From CAIUGU01 sp963819685 (GTDB lineage: Bacteria; Pseudomonadota; Gammaproteobacteria; Steroidobacterales; Steroidobacteraceae): 64,000 nt of DNA. Below are positions 42,520 to 51,091 of this stretch, piece by piece. Position 1 is the first letter of the stretch. Every line of letters starts with the position of its first letter. The stretch spans positions 248,001-312,000 of the forward strand of contig CAWFXI010000005.1 in the NCBI GenBank assembly GCA_963819685.1, in the 5' to 3' direction. Position numbers and translations under genes: made by a program. The notes beneath the pieces were generated by a model. That model saw only the letters and a program-made list of their open reading frames with translations. It made no database searches and was not told the DNA's origin.

Positions 42520-43884
42520 ATGCGGATGATGCGGATGAAGAGTGTCCTGGTAGTGATGAGCGCTGTGTTGGGATGTATGTCGGTTTCGGTGCTGGCGCAA
42601 TCTCCGGCGGACACTCCGGCAAAACAGGTGTTATTCGCCAATGTGCGAATCTTTGACGGCAAGAGCGCCACGTTGTCCGCGCCATCTCATGTACTCGTTC
42701 GCGGCAACAAGATCGAAAGGATTTCCACGACGGGCATTCCAGTCGATCGCAGCGCCTTGACAAAAGTGATCGAAGGCAACGGCCGAACGCTCATGCCGGG
42801 ACTCATCGATGCGCATGTGCATATCATGTATGCAACGCTTCCGCAGATCGCGGTCTTGACCAGCGATGTGGGCTTTATCAATGTTGCTGCCGTCAAAGCG
42901 GCTGACGACATGCTGATGCGAGGCTTCACGAGCGTTCGCGATCTGGGCGGTCCGATCTTCGGACTGAAGCGCGGCATCGATATGGGGCTGGTGAATGGCC
43001 CGCGTATCTGGCCTTCAGGCGCCTTCATTTCGCAAACCGGCGGCCACGGTGACTTTCGCCTGCCCAATGACTTGCCCGCGCGCCCGTACGATTTCACTTT
43101 TAGCGAACGCGCAGGCGCCGCGGCGATCGCCGACAGTCCGGACACCGTTCGTTTACGCGCGCGCGAGCAACTGGCCTTGGGCGCGTCACAAGTCAAGTTG
43201 ATGGCGGGTGGCGGCGTATCTTCCAGTTACGATCCGCTCGATGTCACTCAATACACGCTGCCTGAACTCCGCGCGGCTGTCGAAGCGGCGGAGAACTGGG
43301 GAACCTACGTTACGGTGCACGCTTACACGCCGCGCGCCGTTCGGCAGGCTATTGAAGCGGGCGTGAAATGTATCGATCACGGCCAGCTACTCGACGACGC
43401 GACTGCAAGACTGATGGCGCAGAAGGGCATTTGGTGGAGCATGCAACCCTTCATCGACGACCAACCTTCCGCGTTTGCAGAGGGCTCGCCCAATCGTCTC
43501 AAGCAACTGGAGATGTTTAGCGGCACCGATACGGCCTACGCACTCGCGAAGAAATACAAAATCAAGACTGCGTGGGGGACCGACGTCCTGTTCGACGCGA
43601 AAAATGCCGCCGAGCAAGGCACTCAATTGGCGAAGATGACGCGCTGGTATGCGCCTGCGGAAGTATTATCGATGGCGACTTCAATCAATGCCGAGCTGCT
43701 GGCACTGTCCGGGTTACGCAGCCCGTATGCAGGCAAACTCGGCGTCGTGCAGGAAGGCGCGCTGGCGGATTTGTTGCTTGTCGATGGCGATCCCATTGCC
43801 GACATCAAGCTGATTGAAAATCCGGCGAAAAACCTTGTCGTCATCATGAAAGACGGCAGGATTTACAAGAACGCGGTGAATTGA
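42520..43884 (+). CDS. Exported amidohydrolase family protein
   Basis: This 454-residue metal-dependent hydrolase of the amidohydrolase superfamily (imidazolonepropionase/prolidase-like branch) has a signal peptide (about residues 1-27, ending LAQ). Its metal motif is HVHIM within MPGLIDAHVHI. A lysine-like site (QVKLMAGGG), His ligands (YVTVHAYTPRA, CIDHGQLLD) and the late Asp (AWGTDVLFD) all appear intact. It ends with the usual GVVQEGALADLLLVDGDP. The substrate is probably an amide or dipeptide-like compound and is not defined. The start at 42520 follows AGAGG. A longer frame to 42385 lacks a ribosome-binding site. Confidence 0.88.
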   Translation: MRMMRMKSVLVVMSAVLGCMSVSVLAQSPADTPAKQVLFANVRIFDGKSATLSAPSHVLVRGNKIERISTTGIPVDRSALTKVIEGNGRTLMPGLIDAHVHIMYATLPQIAVLTSDVGFINVAAVKAADDMLMRGFTSVRDLGGPIFGLKRGIDMGLVNGPRIWPSGAFISQTGGHGDFRLPNDLPARPYDFTFSERAGAAAIADSPDTVRLRAREQLALGASQVKLMAGGGVSSSYDPLDVTQYTLPELRAAVEAAENWGTYVTVHAYTPRAVRQAIEAGVKCIDHGQLLDDATARLMAQKGIWWSMQPFIDDQPSAFAEGSPNRLKQLEMFSGTDTAYALAKKYKIKTAWGTDVLFDAKNAAEQGTQLAKMTRWYAPAEVLSMATSINAELLALSGLRSPYAGKLGVVQEGALADLLLVDGDPIADIKLIENPAKNLVVIMKDGRIYKNAVN

Positions 43885-44241
43885 TTGCTCGCGATGATAA
43901 ATGATGATGGTCATCGTCAGGCTCCTCTTGGGAAAATCAGGGGCAGGTTTATTTTCCATGCAGGGGTGGAAGATTTCCGGAAATCAGATCTGTTCTTCTT
44001 TTTCTATTGCGATGCGACATTCACGCTACCGGAGGAACGGATTGCACCCGCTACTCTGCATCGGGCATTGTCAATTAAGGACCGAACGGAGTATCGTCGC
44101 CGCGATCGAGCAATACCGTTCAGTCGCTACTACTGGCAGCTTCTTTGTTGCAGCCAGCGGCTCCTGGATCTCAACGTTGTTCGAAGGTTTGCCAAGCGAG
44201 GACGATCGCTCGCGTAGTGGTTGCCAGGCTGTGCGAATTAC
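43885..44241. other. Non-coding gap before sortase cassette 1
   Basis: These 357 bases lie between the amidohydrolase and the first sortase gene. I see no credible gene: the overlapping short open frames lack ribosome-binding sites and family motifs. The segment has a T-rich patch (TCTTCTTTTTCT near 43992) and slightly lower GC than its neighbours. It probably contains the cassette promoter, but no clear -35/-10 pair is visible. Confidence 0.4.
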
Positions 44242-44940
44242 ATGCTGAAATGCAATCCCCATGCATTGCGCCGCGGTGTCGGAGCCGTATGCTGCGCGCT
44301 CAGCATCGCGCTGATCGTCTACTACTTTGGTGTGAAGGCTGTTGGCGACAGCCAGGCGCACGACGACCTTGCCAGCTTCGAGCTGGCGCGCGAGCAACAT
44401 ACAGCGAGCGTCGCGCAGACAGCCTCGTATCAGGAACAACCCGATTTTTCAAACTGGTCGGAAACCCGCAAGCGGGCGTACGCAGCAGTCACAGCCAATT
44501 CGCACGCTGACCAACCCGTTGCAGTTCTCGAAGTGAATTCAGTGCGCCTGAAGGTGCCCGTCTACGCGGATACCAGTGAGGCCCATCTCGATCGCGGCGC
44601 CGGTGTCATCGATGGGATGGCGGCCCCTGGTAAAGGCGGTAATCTTGGAATAGCCGGACACCGTGATGGCTACTTTCGCGCGCTGCAAGGTATCAAGGTC
44701 GGCGATTCGATTGCGGTGAAAATGACGCATCACAGTTACCAGTATCGTGTATCCGCGATCAAGATTGTCGACCAACACGACAATGCAGTACTGCGGGACA
44801 CTATTGACCCGACACTAACGCTGGTCACCTGTTACCCCTTCTATTACCAGGGTAGCGCACCGCAACGCTTTATCGTTCACGGAGAATTCGAGAAGTCGCT
44901 TATGAGGAAACAGGAGGCAATACATTTCGACGTCAATTGA
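44242..44940 (+). CDS. Class D-like sortase, cassette 1
   Basis: This 232-residue transpeptidase is anchored by one N-terminal helix (AVCCALSIALIVYYFGV). The sortase barrel carries the complete triad: His140 in GIAGHRDGYF, Cys197 in TLVTCYPFYY and Arg209 in APQRFIVHG. It would cleave an LPXTG-like signal between Thr and Gly and transfer the substrate. The gene 27 bp downstream encodes a protein ending in LPKTG plus a hydrophobic helix, which is the obvious substrate. The start at 44242 is the ATG that gives a normal signal anchor. An upstream TTG is less likely. A paralogue lies at 57474. Confidence 0.9.
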   Translation: MLKCNPHALRRGVGAVCCALSIALIVYYFGVKAVGDSQAHDDLASFELAREQHTASVAQTASYQEQPDFSNWSETRKRAYAAVTANSHADQPVAVLEVNSVRLKVPVYADTSEAHLDRGAGVIDGMAAPGKGGNLGIAGHRDGYFRALQGIKVGDSIAVKMTHHSYQYRVSAIKIVDQHDNAVLRDTIDPTLTLVTCYPFYYQGSAPQRFIVHGEFEKSLMRKQEAIHFDVN

Positions 44941-44967
44941 TCAACATCAGAAGAAAGGAGATCGACA

Positions 44968-45528
44968 ATGTTCAGGACAATTGCTGCAACGGGATTGGTT
45001 ATAACCGCCGGATTCTTCGCCATGCCATCGGTGGCCCAGACGGTCACCTGTCAAAACGCCGTATTCAATCCGCAGATTGTGAGCCAGTTTCCCAATGTCC
45101 GGAATGCGTGCGTGGCGATTGAGCAGCGCGACGGCGTCAATGTGGCGAAAATCAATGCTCGGCTGTTGCGCGTGTTGTCAGGCAACCGGGTAGTAGTCCG
45201 CTTCGAGCGTGCAGATGGCTCGCGCAGCGATCCGATGACCATAACACTCCCGGAGGATTTCCGGATCCAGGTCAACGGTAAGGAAGCACGAGTCGACGAT
45301 CTGGCACTCAACCAGGTACTGACGGCTTACCTGAAAGTGGACGAACCGCAGGTAGCACTGGCCTCTTCAGGCCCTCCCACCAGCTACCGTTATACGGCGT
45401 TGACGTTCGACTCGGCCCCGGCAGAGAGCACCGCTGTGCTGCCAAAAACCGGCACCCACATGCCTGCAGTGTTACTGCTGGGTTTGGTTCTGGGCGCAGT
45501 GGGGACGGGCCTGTCAGTTGTCGCGTAA
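44968..45528 (+). CDS. LPKTG-bearing sortase substrate, cassette 1 (tail altered)
   Basis: This 186-residue exported protein has a signal peptide (residues 1-24, ending SVAQ) and a mature domain of about 130 residues with two Cys (TVTCQNAVF, RNACVAIEQ) and no family I recognise. An LPKTG motif at residues 158-162 precedes a hydrophobic helix (MPAVLLLGLVLGAVGTGL). Relative to cassette 2, one extra G near 45519 shifts the frame so that the protein ends LSVVA instead of the basic tail SRKSRPA. The sorting signal therefore lacks its positive stop. AAAGGAGATCG precedes the ATG. Confidence 0.85.
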   Translation: MFRTIAATGLVITAGFFAMPSVAQTVTCQNAVFNPQIVSQFPNVRNACVAIEQRDGVNVAKINARLLRVLSGNRVVVRFERADGSRSDPMTITLPEDFRIQVNGKEARVDDLALNQVLTAYLKVDEPQVALASSGPPTSYRYTALTFDSAPAESTAVLPKTGTHMPAVLLLGLVLGAVGTGLSVVA

Positions 45529-45575
45529 GTCTCGTCCAGCCTGAGATCGCTCAAAAGGCGACTTTACCGAGATAA

Positions 45576-45605
45576 CCAGGGGGTCCAGAGATGGACCCTC
45601 TCTGG
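45576..45605 (+). terminator. Terminator hairpin of sortase cassette 1
   Basis: CCAGGGGGTCC and GGACCCTCTCTGG pair across AGAGAT, 48 bp after the stop codon. The same GGGTCC..GGACCC core occurs after cassette 2, so the hairpin was duplicated with the genes. Confidence 0.6.
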
Positions 45606-45621
45606 AAATCGGGGAAGGAGA

Positions 45622-47451
45622 CTAGTTCGGTGTTCCACTCACACCGAAGGGATCAAAGTGGTTGGCAATCATGATCACCCAAGCCGTCGAGCAAGTGCTT
45701 GGCAGAGGGTTCGCGAACCAGCCAAAAGGAATGAAGTGCCGCCGGCTGGCGTAAAGATACGGCGCCGTCTTGAGGTCCAGAAAAGCGCTGAACTGGTCTG
45801 GCTTGCCAGGAAACTCGACTTGGCTGTAGCGATCAAGCCGCAGCGTTTGCAGAGATTCAAGCATGGCTTTTTCGTCCTGCTCGAGCTCGGTCAGGAGTTT
45901 TCGCGCATCCCGATAGTTGGCTGATCCAGCTTCGATCTTCTGGTAGTGCGCGATCTGGCTCCGAACCATATTGATGGCACCGGCGGTCCATTCCGCCGAA
46001 AGCACTCCCTGCCGGTAGTTCCCGTTGGCGAGCATGCCATTGCCATCTTTGTCCGAGTACCCGACGCCCCAGAGAGTTTTTCCAACGCCATATCCACCCC
46101 AGGTCTTCACCTTCTGCCAGGACCGGAAAGAGGCAGCGAAACCAAACCATTCGTCGATCTTCGCGGGCCCGAGTGCGGCGATGCCCCACGTGTTCACGTC
46201 AACGGCTCGCGGAGAAAGGGTGGGCACCCATGGATCGGATCGCGTGGGATCGTTGGCCATGCCGCCCTGGACAAAGCCGCCATCGCGCCATGCATGGTTA
46301 CGGAAAAACGACAACAGACCTGCAGTCTTTTTGCCTTGATGGATTCCGCCATTGATTAGTGTGGCAATGACTTTCCGTGCGGAAGCGATGGACGCTTTTT
46401 CCTCTTGCGCAAGGTCCTGGTTCCTCGACGTCGACTCAAGCGTATCGTCGAGCAACCTGAGACCCGCGTAGAGCGAGAAGTTATTCTCCAGCGCGATTTC
46501 GAAGGGATTCACCGGGATGTCTGCAATGTTGCTCATCGTTCCCTCGGGTGCATAGTAGAAGCCTCCCAGGGGAGACTGCATCGCCGAGAACGCCGGTAAT
46601 ACCGAGAGCGCGTTCTGGATTGCGGGATCCTGAAAGGGCACGAACGCACCCTTGAGCTGCTCCCGATAGTAAAGATTGGCGGAGTGCAGTGGCCCTAGCA
46701 GGAACGCCCATGCGTTTTCGCCTGTGATGGGTTTCCAGTCAGTCCAGTTGATCTTGCCCGCTGCATACGCAGGGTTGGCTCGTGGCAGACCGCTTGCGTT
46801 GATCAGCGATGCATATTCAGTCCCGAGGAATGGATCCTCGGAAAGCCAGCTCCTGCCGACCATCCGGAACGAGAATGCCATCGCTGGATTGCGGATCGTC
46901 TCACCGTCATAGCGGAATACATTCTCTTTGGTCGTCGCGCGATTCGCGCCACGGACGGGGTCAGCCGCGTTGCCGTCATGCCCTGCAGATAACAGCCGGT
47001 TCTGGTTACTAGCGAGCTGGTATCCCTCCTGACGCACGCCGCTCTTGAACCCATTTCGCACATGACCCAGGGTCACCGCTATCTGCCATGTCGCGGCATC
47101 ATAGATGTTGGCCCCATTATGGATGTTGACGCGCTCTGTCTGCAGCTCGCCGGGAAGACCCTTGTCTGGCGCGAGCGAGTAGTCGGCAGGGCTGTAGCGA
47201 TCTGTCACTGCACACTCACGGGCCGGAAAGCGGCAAACATGCATCCCCCAGTAATCCGCCGAGTCACGAAAGCTCAAGGGTAATGACAATCCTTGCAACG
47301 AGCCCGCTGTTGCCGTGTAAAGCACGCCGCCCTCTTTTATATCGTTGACCAGGAACGCGTAGGACGAGGCAATATCCAGTGGCGCCGCGGCGTGTGTATC
47401 ACCCATAGCGCCAGCAGAGAGCCAAAGAGCCATCAGTATTTGCCTGGTCAT
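45622..47451 (-). CDS. Large secreted protein, possible alpha-toroid carbohydrate enzyme
   Basis: This 609-residue exported protein has a signal peptide (MTRQILMALWLSAGAMG, cut near THA). I recognise no named family. The sequence is rich in aromatic segments typical of (alpha/alpha) toroid glycan-active proteins, such as ITGENAWAFLLGPLH, ALENNFSLYAGLRLLDD, AVDVNTWGIAALG and LSAEWTAGAINMVRSQ. Alternating helices with Trp and acidic residues support this loosely. It is convergent with sortase cassette 1 and appears monocistronic. The start at 47451 follows GAGAAAGA. The upstream open frame beyond it runs through an antisense gene. Confidence 0.6.
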   Translation of the reverse strand: MTRQILMALWLSAGAMGDTHAAAPLDIASSYAFLVNDIKEGGVLYTATAGSLQGLSLPLSFRDSADYWGMHVCRFPARECAVTDRYSPADYSLAPDKGLPGELQTERVNIHNGANIYDAATWQIAVTLGHVRNGFKSGVRQEGYQLASNQNRLLSAGHDGNAADPVRGANRATTKENVFRYDGETIRNPAMAFSFRMVGRSWLSEDPFLGTEYASLINASGLPRANPAYAAGKINWTDWKPITGENAWAFLLGPLHSANLYYREQLKGAFVPFQDPAIQNALSVLPAFSAMQSPLGGFYYAPEGTMSNIADIPVNPFEIALENNFSLYAGLRLLDDTLESTSRNQDLAQEEKASIASARKVIATLINGGIHQGKKTAGLLSFFRNHAWRDGGFVQGGMANDPTRSDPWVPTLSPRAVDVNTWGIAALGPAKIDEWFGFAASFRSWQKVKTWGGYGVGKTLWGVGYSDKDGNGMLANGNYRQGVLSAEWTAGAINMVRSQIAHYQKIEAGSANYRDARKLLTELEQDEKAMLESLQTLRLDRYSQVEFPGKPDQFSAFLDLKTAPYLYASRRHFIPFGWFANPLPSTCSTAWVIMIANHFDPFGVSGTPN

Positions 47452-47512
47452 TCTTTCTCGCTGCAGGACCGGAGGGCACCATCGGCTAGCCCGCCCGTCA
47501 GAATGCCCTAGC

Positions 47513-47594
47513 GTACCGGGGTTAGACCATTGGGTTGCGTTGAACAAGTCGGGAGCAGTTGAATCTGAATGAGCCAATGAGCTAAACCCGGTAC
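47513..47594. repeat. Palindromic intergenic element, family B (copy B5)
   Basis: GTACCGGGGTTAGACC and GAGCTAAACCCGGTAC form the ends of an 82-bp imperfect palindrome with perfect GTACCGGG/CCCGGTAC termini. The inner CATTGGGTT and GAGCCAATG also pair. It lies in the divergent promoter region of the secreted protein and the gamma-glutamyltransferase. Confidence 0.7.
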
Positions 47595-47628
47595 AGTACG
47601 TCGATAGCTCAGATTCGCCACTGTCCCC

Positions 47629-49488
47629 ATGCCTACACGACGCGACTTTCACAAGCTCTCCATCGCCGCCGCCCTGGCAGCCTTGCCGGGAGTCGGGGCG
47701 ACGCAGAGCACAGCACCGGCATCCATCGATGCGCCGGTCGGAGGTCGGCGTCGCAAGGAAATCGCAACCGTGAGGTCCGAGGTGTACGGCACCCATGGCA
47801 TCGTCGCCGCGGGAACCCAACACACGGTAGAGGCGGGCAGGCGCATCCTGGCGGCTGGCGGCAATGCCTTCGACGCAGGAGTCGCGGCGGTGCTCGCTGG
47901 AGCAGTGAATGAGTTCTCGCACTTCGGCATGGGTGGCGAGGCCCCAGCCATCGTGTTCCAGGCGGCAACCGGCAAGGTCACCGTCATCTGCGGCCAGGGT
48001 ACGGCGCCGAAGGCGGCTACACCTGCGCACTTCCGGAGTGCGGGCGTGATTCCGGGCAACGGACCGAATGGCGGCACGGTGCCGGCCGTGATCGATGCCA
48101 TGGCGCTGACCCTGCAGCACTTCGGCACGATGTCGCTGAACCAGGTGCTGGAGCCTGCGCTCCGGCTCACCGAGGGCTTCCCCATGTACGGGGTGTTGCG
48201 CGCCGCGCTGCTGATCAACCGGGAAGACACCGAAAGATGGGCATGGGCGCGCCGCACTTACTACCCCGCAGGCCGCGTGCCCGAACTCGGCGAAGTTTTC
48301 CGCCAGCCCAATCTCGCGGCCACGCTACAAGCCATCGCTGCCGCCGAACGCGCAGCGCTTGAGAAAGGGGCGAGCCGCCACGACGCCATCGAGGCCGGGC
48401 GCGACGAGTTCTACAAGGGCGACGTGGCCCGGCGCATCGCGGCTGCCGTGCAGGCCGATGGCGGGTTGCTGAGTTACGAGGATCTCGCCACCTACCGCGG
48501 CCGGCTGGAAGCTGCGGTCACCACGAGCTTCTACGGCCATGAAATCCACAAGGCCGGCTTCTGGAGCCAGGGTCCGGTGCTGCCGCTCACGCTGAATATT
48601 CTCGAAGCCGCTGGCATCGACAGGATGCGGCATGGCGGCGAGCAGTATCTGCATACGCTCGCCGAGGCGATCAAGCTGGCCTACGACGATCGCAATGCGT
48701 GGTTCGGCGATCCGCTCTTTGCCGACATTCCTGCCGAAGGTTTGCTGTCGAAGAGCTACGCCGCCGAGCGCGCGGCGCTGATCGGGCAAGAGGCTTCGCT
48801 GCAGCACCGCTATGGCAATCCTTACGCGCACCAGCGTGGCGGCACGCGTCCCGCCGCCGCCTTTCTGCCGCATCAGCTCAAGGTTCGCGGTGGCCCCGCA
48901 AACGACACCACGGCAATCGAGATCGTGGACGCGAGCGGCAATCTCTTCAGCTCCACACCGAGTTCGGGTTGGCTGATGGGCGGCGCGTATGTGGCGGGCG
49001 ACACCGGCGTGCCGCTCAGCAACCGCATGACCGTTTTCGATCTGGACCCGGCAAGTCCCAATGTCCTGAAAGGCGGCAAGCGGCCGCGTACCACGTTGAC
49101 GCCCACCATCGTTACCCGCTCCGGCAAGCCCTTTCTGGCCGTCGGCACGCCGGGCGGCGACAGCCAGGACCAGCATATTGGTCAGACGTTGCTCAACATG
49201 ATTCTGGGCGGGATGAACATCCAGCAGGCGATCGAGTCGCCGCGTCTCGAGTCCTTCCATTTCCACCAGTCATTCAGCGACAAGCGCGACGTACCAGGAA
49301 TGCTCGCGATCGAAAGCCGCATTCCCGCCGAGGTCATCGCGGCTCTGGAGCGTCGAGGTCACCTTGTTGAAGTGGCGGCCCCCTACGGAATTGCGACGGC
49401 CCTGGTCGCCGTGGGGCTGGAACCGAAGTTCGGCACCCTGCGCGGGGGTGCCGATGTACGTGGGGAGCGCCAGGTTTTTGGATGGTGA
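47629..49488 (+). CDS. Gamma-glutamyltransferase family protein, Tat-exported
   Basis: This 619-residue Ntn-hydrolase precursor has a twin-arginine signal (TRRDFHKLSIAAALA). The large subunit contains VEAGRRILAAGGNAFDAGVAA and FGMGGEAPAIVF. The autoprocessing/catalytic Thr lies near residue 426-428 in ANDTTAIEIVDASGN, followed by NLFSSTPSSGWLMGG and PRTTLTPTIVTRSGKPF. The family cleaves gamma-glutamyl or related amide bonds in the periplasm, and substrates beyond glutathione are common. Tat export is unusual for this family, since most members use Sec. The ATG is close to a repeat and its ribosome-binding site is weak. Confidence 0.88.
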   Translation: MPTRRDFHKLSIAAALAALPGVGATQSTAPASIDAPVGGRRRKEIATVRSEVYGTHGIVAAGTQHTVEAGRRILAAGGNAFDAGVAAVLAGAVNEFSHFGMGGEAPAIVFQAATGKVTVICGQGTAPKAATPAHFRSAGVIPGNGPNGGTVPAVIDAMALTLQHFGTMSLNQVLEPALRLTEGFPMYGVLRAALLINREDTERWAWARRTYYPAGRVPELGEVFRQPNLAATLQAIAAAERAALEKGASRHDAIEAGRDEFYKGDVARRIAAAVQADGGLLSYEDLATYRGRLEAAVTTSFYGHEIHKAGFWSQGPVLPLTLNILEAAGIDRMRHGGEQYLHTLAEAIKLAYDDRNAWFGDPLFADIPAEGLLSKSYAAERAALIGQEASLQHRYGNPYAHQRGGTRPAAAFLPHQLKVRGGPANDTTAIEIVDASGNLFSSTPSSGWLMGGAYVAGDTGVPLSNRMTVFDLDPASPNVLKGGKRPRTTLTPTIVTRSGKPFLAVGTPGGDSQDQHIGQTLLNMILGGMNIQQAIESPRLESFHFHQSFSDKRDVPGMLAIESRIPAEVIAALERRGHLVEVAAPYGIATALVAVGLEPKFGTLRGGADVRGERQVFGW

Positions 49489-49653
49489 GGGCTTCTGGTG
49501 CCGTGGCACCGTCGAAGTTGGCCCATCGCCTGGCATGGAAATAAATCAGGAAGCTACCTACACCAGGCACTGAATTTTCACTATGCTGACTTGTCGGATG
49601 TACAATTTTTGCGGTCGACAGCTTTCGGCCCAAGCAATATCAAGGGGAAAACA

Positions 49654-50094
49654 ATGCCAAAGTATTCAGGTGGATGTGAGCACGTACATACGTCATCGGA
49701 CAAGGATCCGATCGACAATCACACATGTCACTGTTCCGTTTGCAAAGGCGTGACTGGCCAGCCCACGACTCACGTTGTGTTCTTCAATTACGCCGATCTC
49801 AAGGTCGACAATCTGGCGGGGCTGAAGCGCCAGCCGTTCAACAGCAAGAACCCGAACGGCCCGCTCGAGCTTTGCACCTGTGCGCAGTGCGGCAAGCCGA
49901 TCATGCTCGATGACAAGCAGAAGCGTATTCGAGTGATCGTGCCAAACCTCATGGGCTACGACGAGAAGAAGCTGCCCGCCACTTATCACGCCTTTTATGA
50001 TCCGAAGACCGGTGTGCCCAAACCAGCGGACGGTCGCGCTGTGCATGAAGGACTGCGGCCCGAGTTCGTCTGGCCAAAAGGGGTGGCGGCTTAA
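49654..50094 (+). CDS. GFA/CENP-V-like zinc protein
   Basis: This 146-residue cytosolic protein of the glutathione-dependent formaldehyde-activating enzyme (GFA/CENP-V) fold has zinc ligands at the sites C-x-C (HTCHCSVC) and C-x-x-C (CTCAQCGKP). The opening GGCEHVHTSSDKD departs from the usual GGCxCG, which suggests an altered first zinc site. Whether it acts on glutathione adducts is unknown. The ATG at 49654 follows AAGGGGA, and the upstream in-frame open region is not used. A strong bidirectional hairpin follows. Confidence 0.75.
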   Translation: MPKYSGGCEHVHTSSDKDPIDNHTCHCSVCKGVTGQPTTHVVFFNYADLKVDNLAGLKRQPFNSKNPNGPLELCTCAQCGKPIMLDDKQKRIRVIVPNLMGYDEKKLPATYHAFYDPKTGVPKPADGRAVHEGLRPEFVWPKGVAA

Positions 50095-50151
50095 ACGCTA
50101 TCGACCCTACAAACGTGAGTCCCGACGGACTCGTGCGAACGTTTGCGTAAC

Positions 50152-50176
50152 TGCCGGGCGGCGAAGCCGCCCGGCA
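50152..50176. terminator. Perfect GC hairpin between convergent genes
   Basis: TGCCGGGCGGC and GCCGCCCGGCA form an 11-bp perfect stem with loop GAA. It lies in the 101-bp gap between the convergent genes ending at 50094 and 50196, so it probably serves both directions. There is no long T-run. Confidence 0.6.
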
Positions 50177-50195
50177 TGTGCAGCATAAAGAGTAT

Positions 50196-51056
50196 CTATC
50201 GGTCTCCGGGCAGTATGACTTGCAACTTTCCGTCAACGATTGGATTGCGATCCTCCGGATTGCCACATACTTCGGGCTCTTTCGGCCAGGTTCCAGCCTC
50301 CCACCGGGTGTAACGCTTGGTCCAGGTCCAGGGTTCGGTAAGCGCAATCGGATCAGTGATGGTGACTTGATTCTCGATGGTGTTTGCGTCGATTGAACGG
50401 ATTCTTTCCAGATATCTGGCCTGGTCACTGAACTTCACAGGCGTGAAATCCCCCCACAATCCCTTCTTCACGTTTATGGTCTCGACGACCAGCGTTTGTC
50501 CCTCCCAGTGTCCTTTGGACCAGCCTCTCATGACCGGCCACATCTGGTCTTCAGGCGGAAAATCCCTGCCATCCGTCGGGATAAAGCGTGATTCCTTGTC
50601 AACGATAATCGTGGTGGCTTCCGGGTTGGCTATGAACTGATAGTCCCAGGGACCGGCCATGACGTGTGGCATTCCAGCGGCGCAATAAAGTGTATGTGTG
50701 TCTGTAATCTGATCCGGATAATCCGGATCGCCCTGATGTTCGGCATTCACCAGGTCTCTCACGTATTGAGCTTCCCATTCCGCGTTGTACGGGGGATGGT
50801 TGCGGATGCCGGGCACAAAAGTGGGCGCATCTTCACGTTCGAGTAATTGAGGAGAGCCCACCATATGCCACACGCCGCTCCAGTCCGGGAGCCTGGAATA
50901 CTGCTCGACCCGCTCTGCCGAGTTCACCATTGCAGTCGCACTGGCCGGCTGTTCCTTTGCACAACCTGCCTGAAGCAGCAGGATAGGCAAAATACAAGTC
51001 AATGAATGCGGGATGCGGATCCGCAATCCTGGTGTTGTCGAGGAATTCCCGGTCAT
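50196..51056 (-). CDS. GHWEGDT-family lipoprotein, DUF6152 partner
   Basis: A predicted lipoprotein of 286 residues: the signal LTCILPILLLQAGC has its lipobox Cys near residue 33. The family core lies near residue 180 as GHWEGQTLVVETINVKKG, preceded by IIVDKESRFIPTDGRDFP and followed by QVTITDPIALTEPWTW. It lies 35 bp downstream of a DUF6152 gene on the same strand. This is the third such pairing in the window. The membrane anchor distinguishes it from the soluble relatives. No catalytic residues can be assigned. Confidence 0.7.
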   Translation of the reverse strand: MTGNSSTTPGLRIRIPHSLTCILPILLLQAGCAKEQPASATAMVNSAERVEQYSRLPDWSGVWHMVGSPQLLEREDAPTFVPGIRNHPPYNAEWEAQYVRDLVNAEHQGDPDYPDQITDTHTLYCAAGMPHVMAGPWDYQFIANPEATTIIVDKESRFIPTDGRDFPPEDQMWPVMRGWSKGHWEGQTLVVETINVKKGLWGDFTPVKFSDQARYLERIRSIDANTIENQVTITDPIALTEPWTWTKRYTRWEAGTWPKEPEVCGNPEDRNPIVDGKLQVILPGDR

Positions 51057-51091
51057 GCTTAGGCTTCCTTACTTCCAGTATTCTTGCAGTC

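Noticed and set aside
43885..44217. 110-codon open frame between the amidohydrolase and sortase 1
   Set aside because: No ribosome-binding site, odd composition with a Phe run, and no recognisable domain.
1965..47594. Possibility that the palindromic repeats are a CRISPR array
   Set aside because: Copies are scattered singly over tens of kilobases, are imperfect palindromes of varying length, and have no regular spacers or cas genes.
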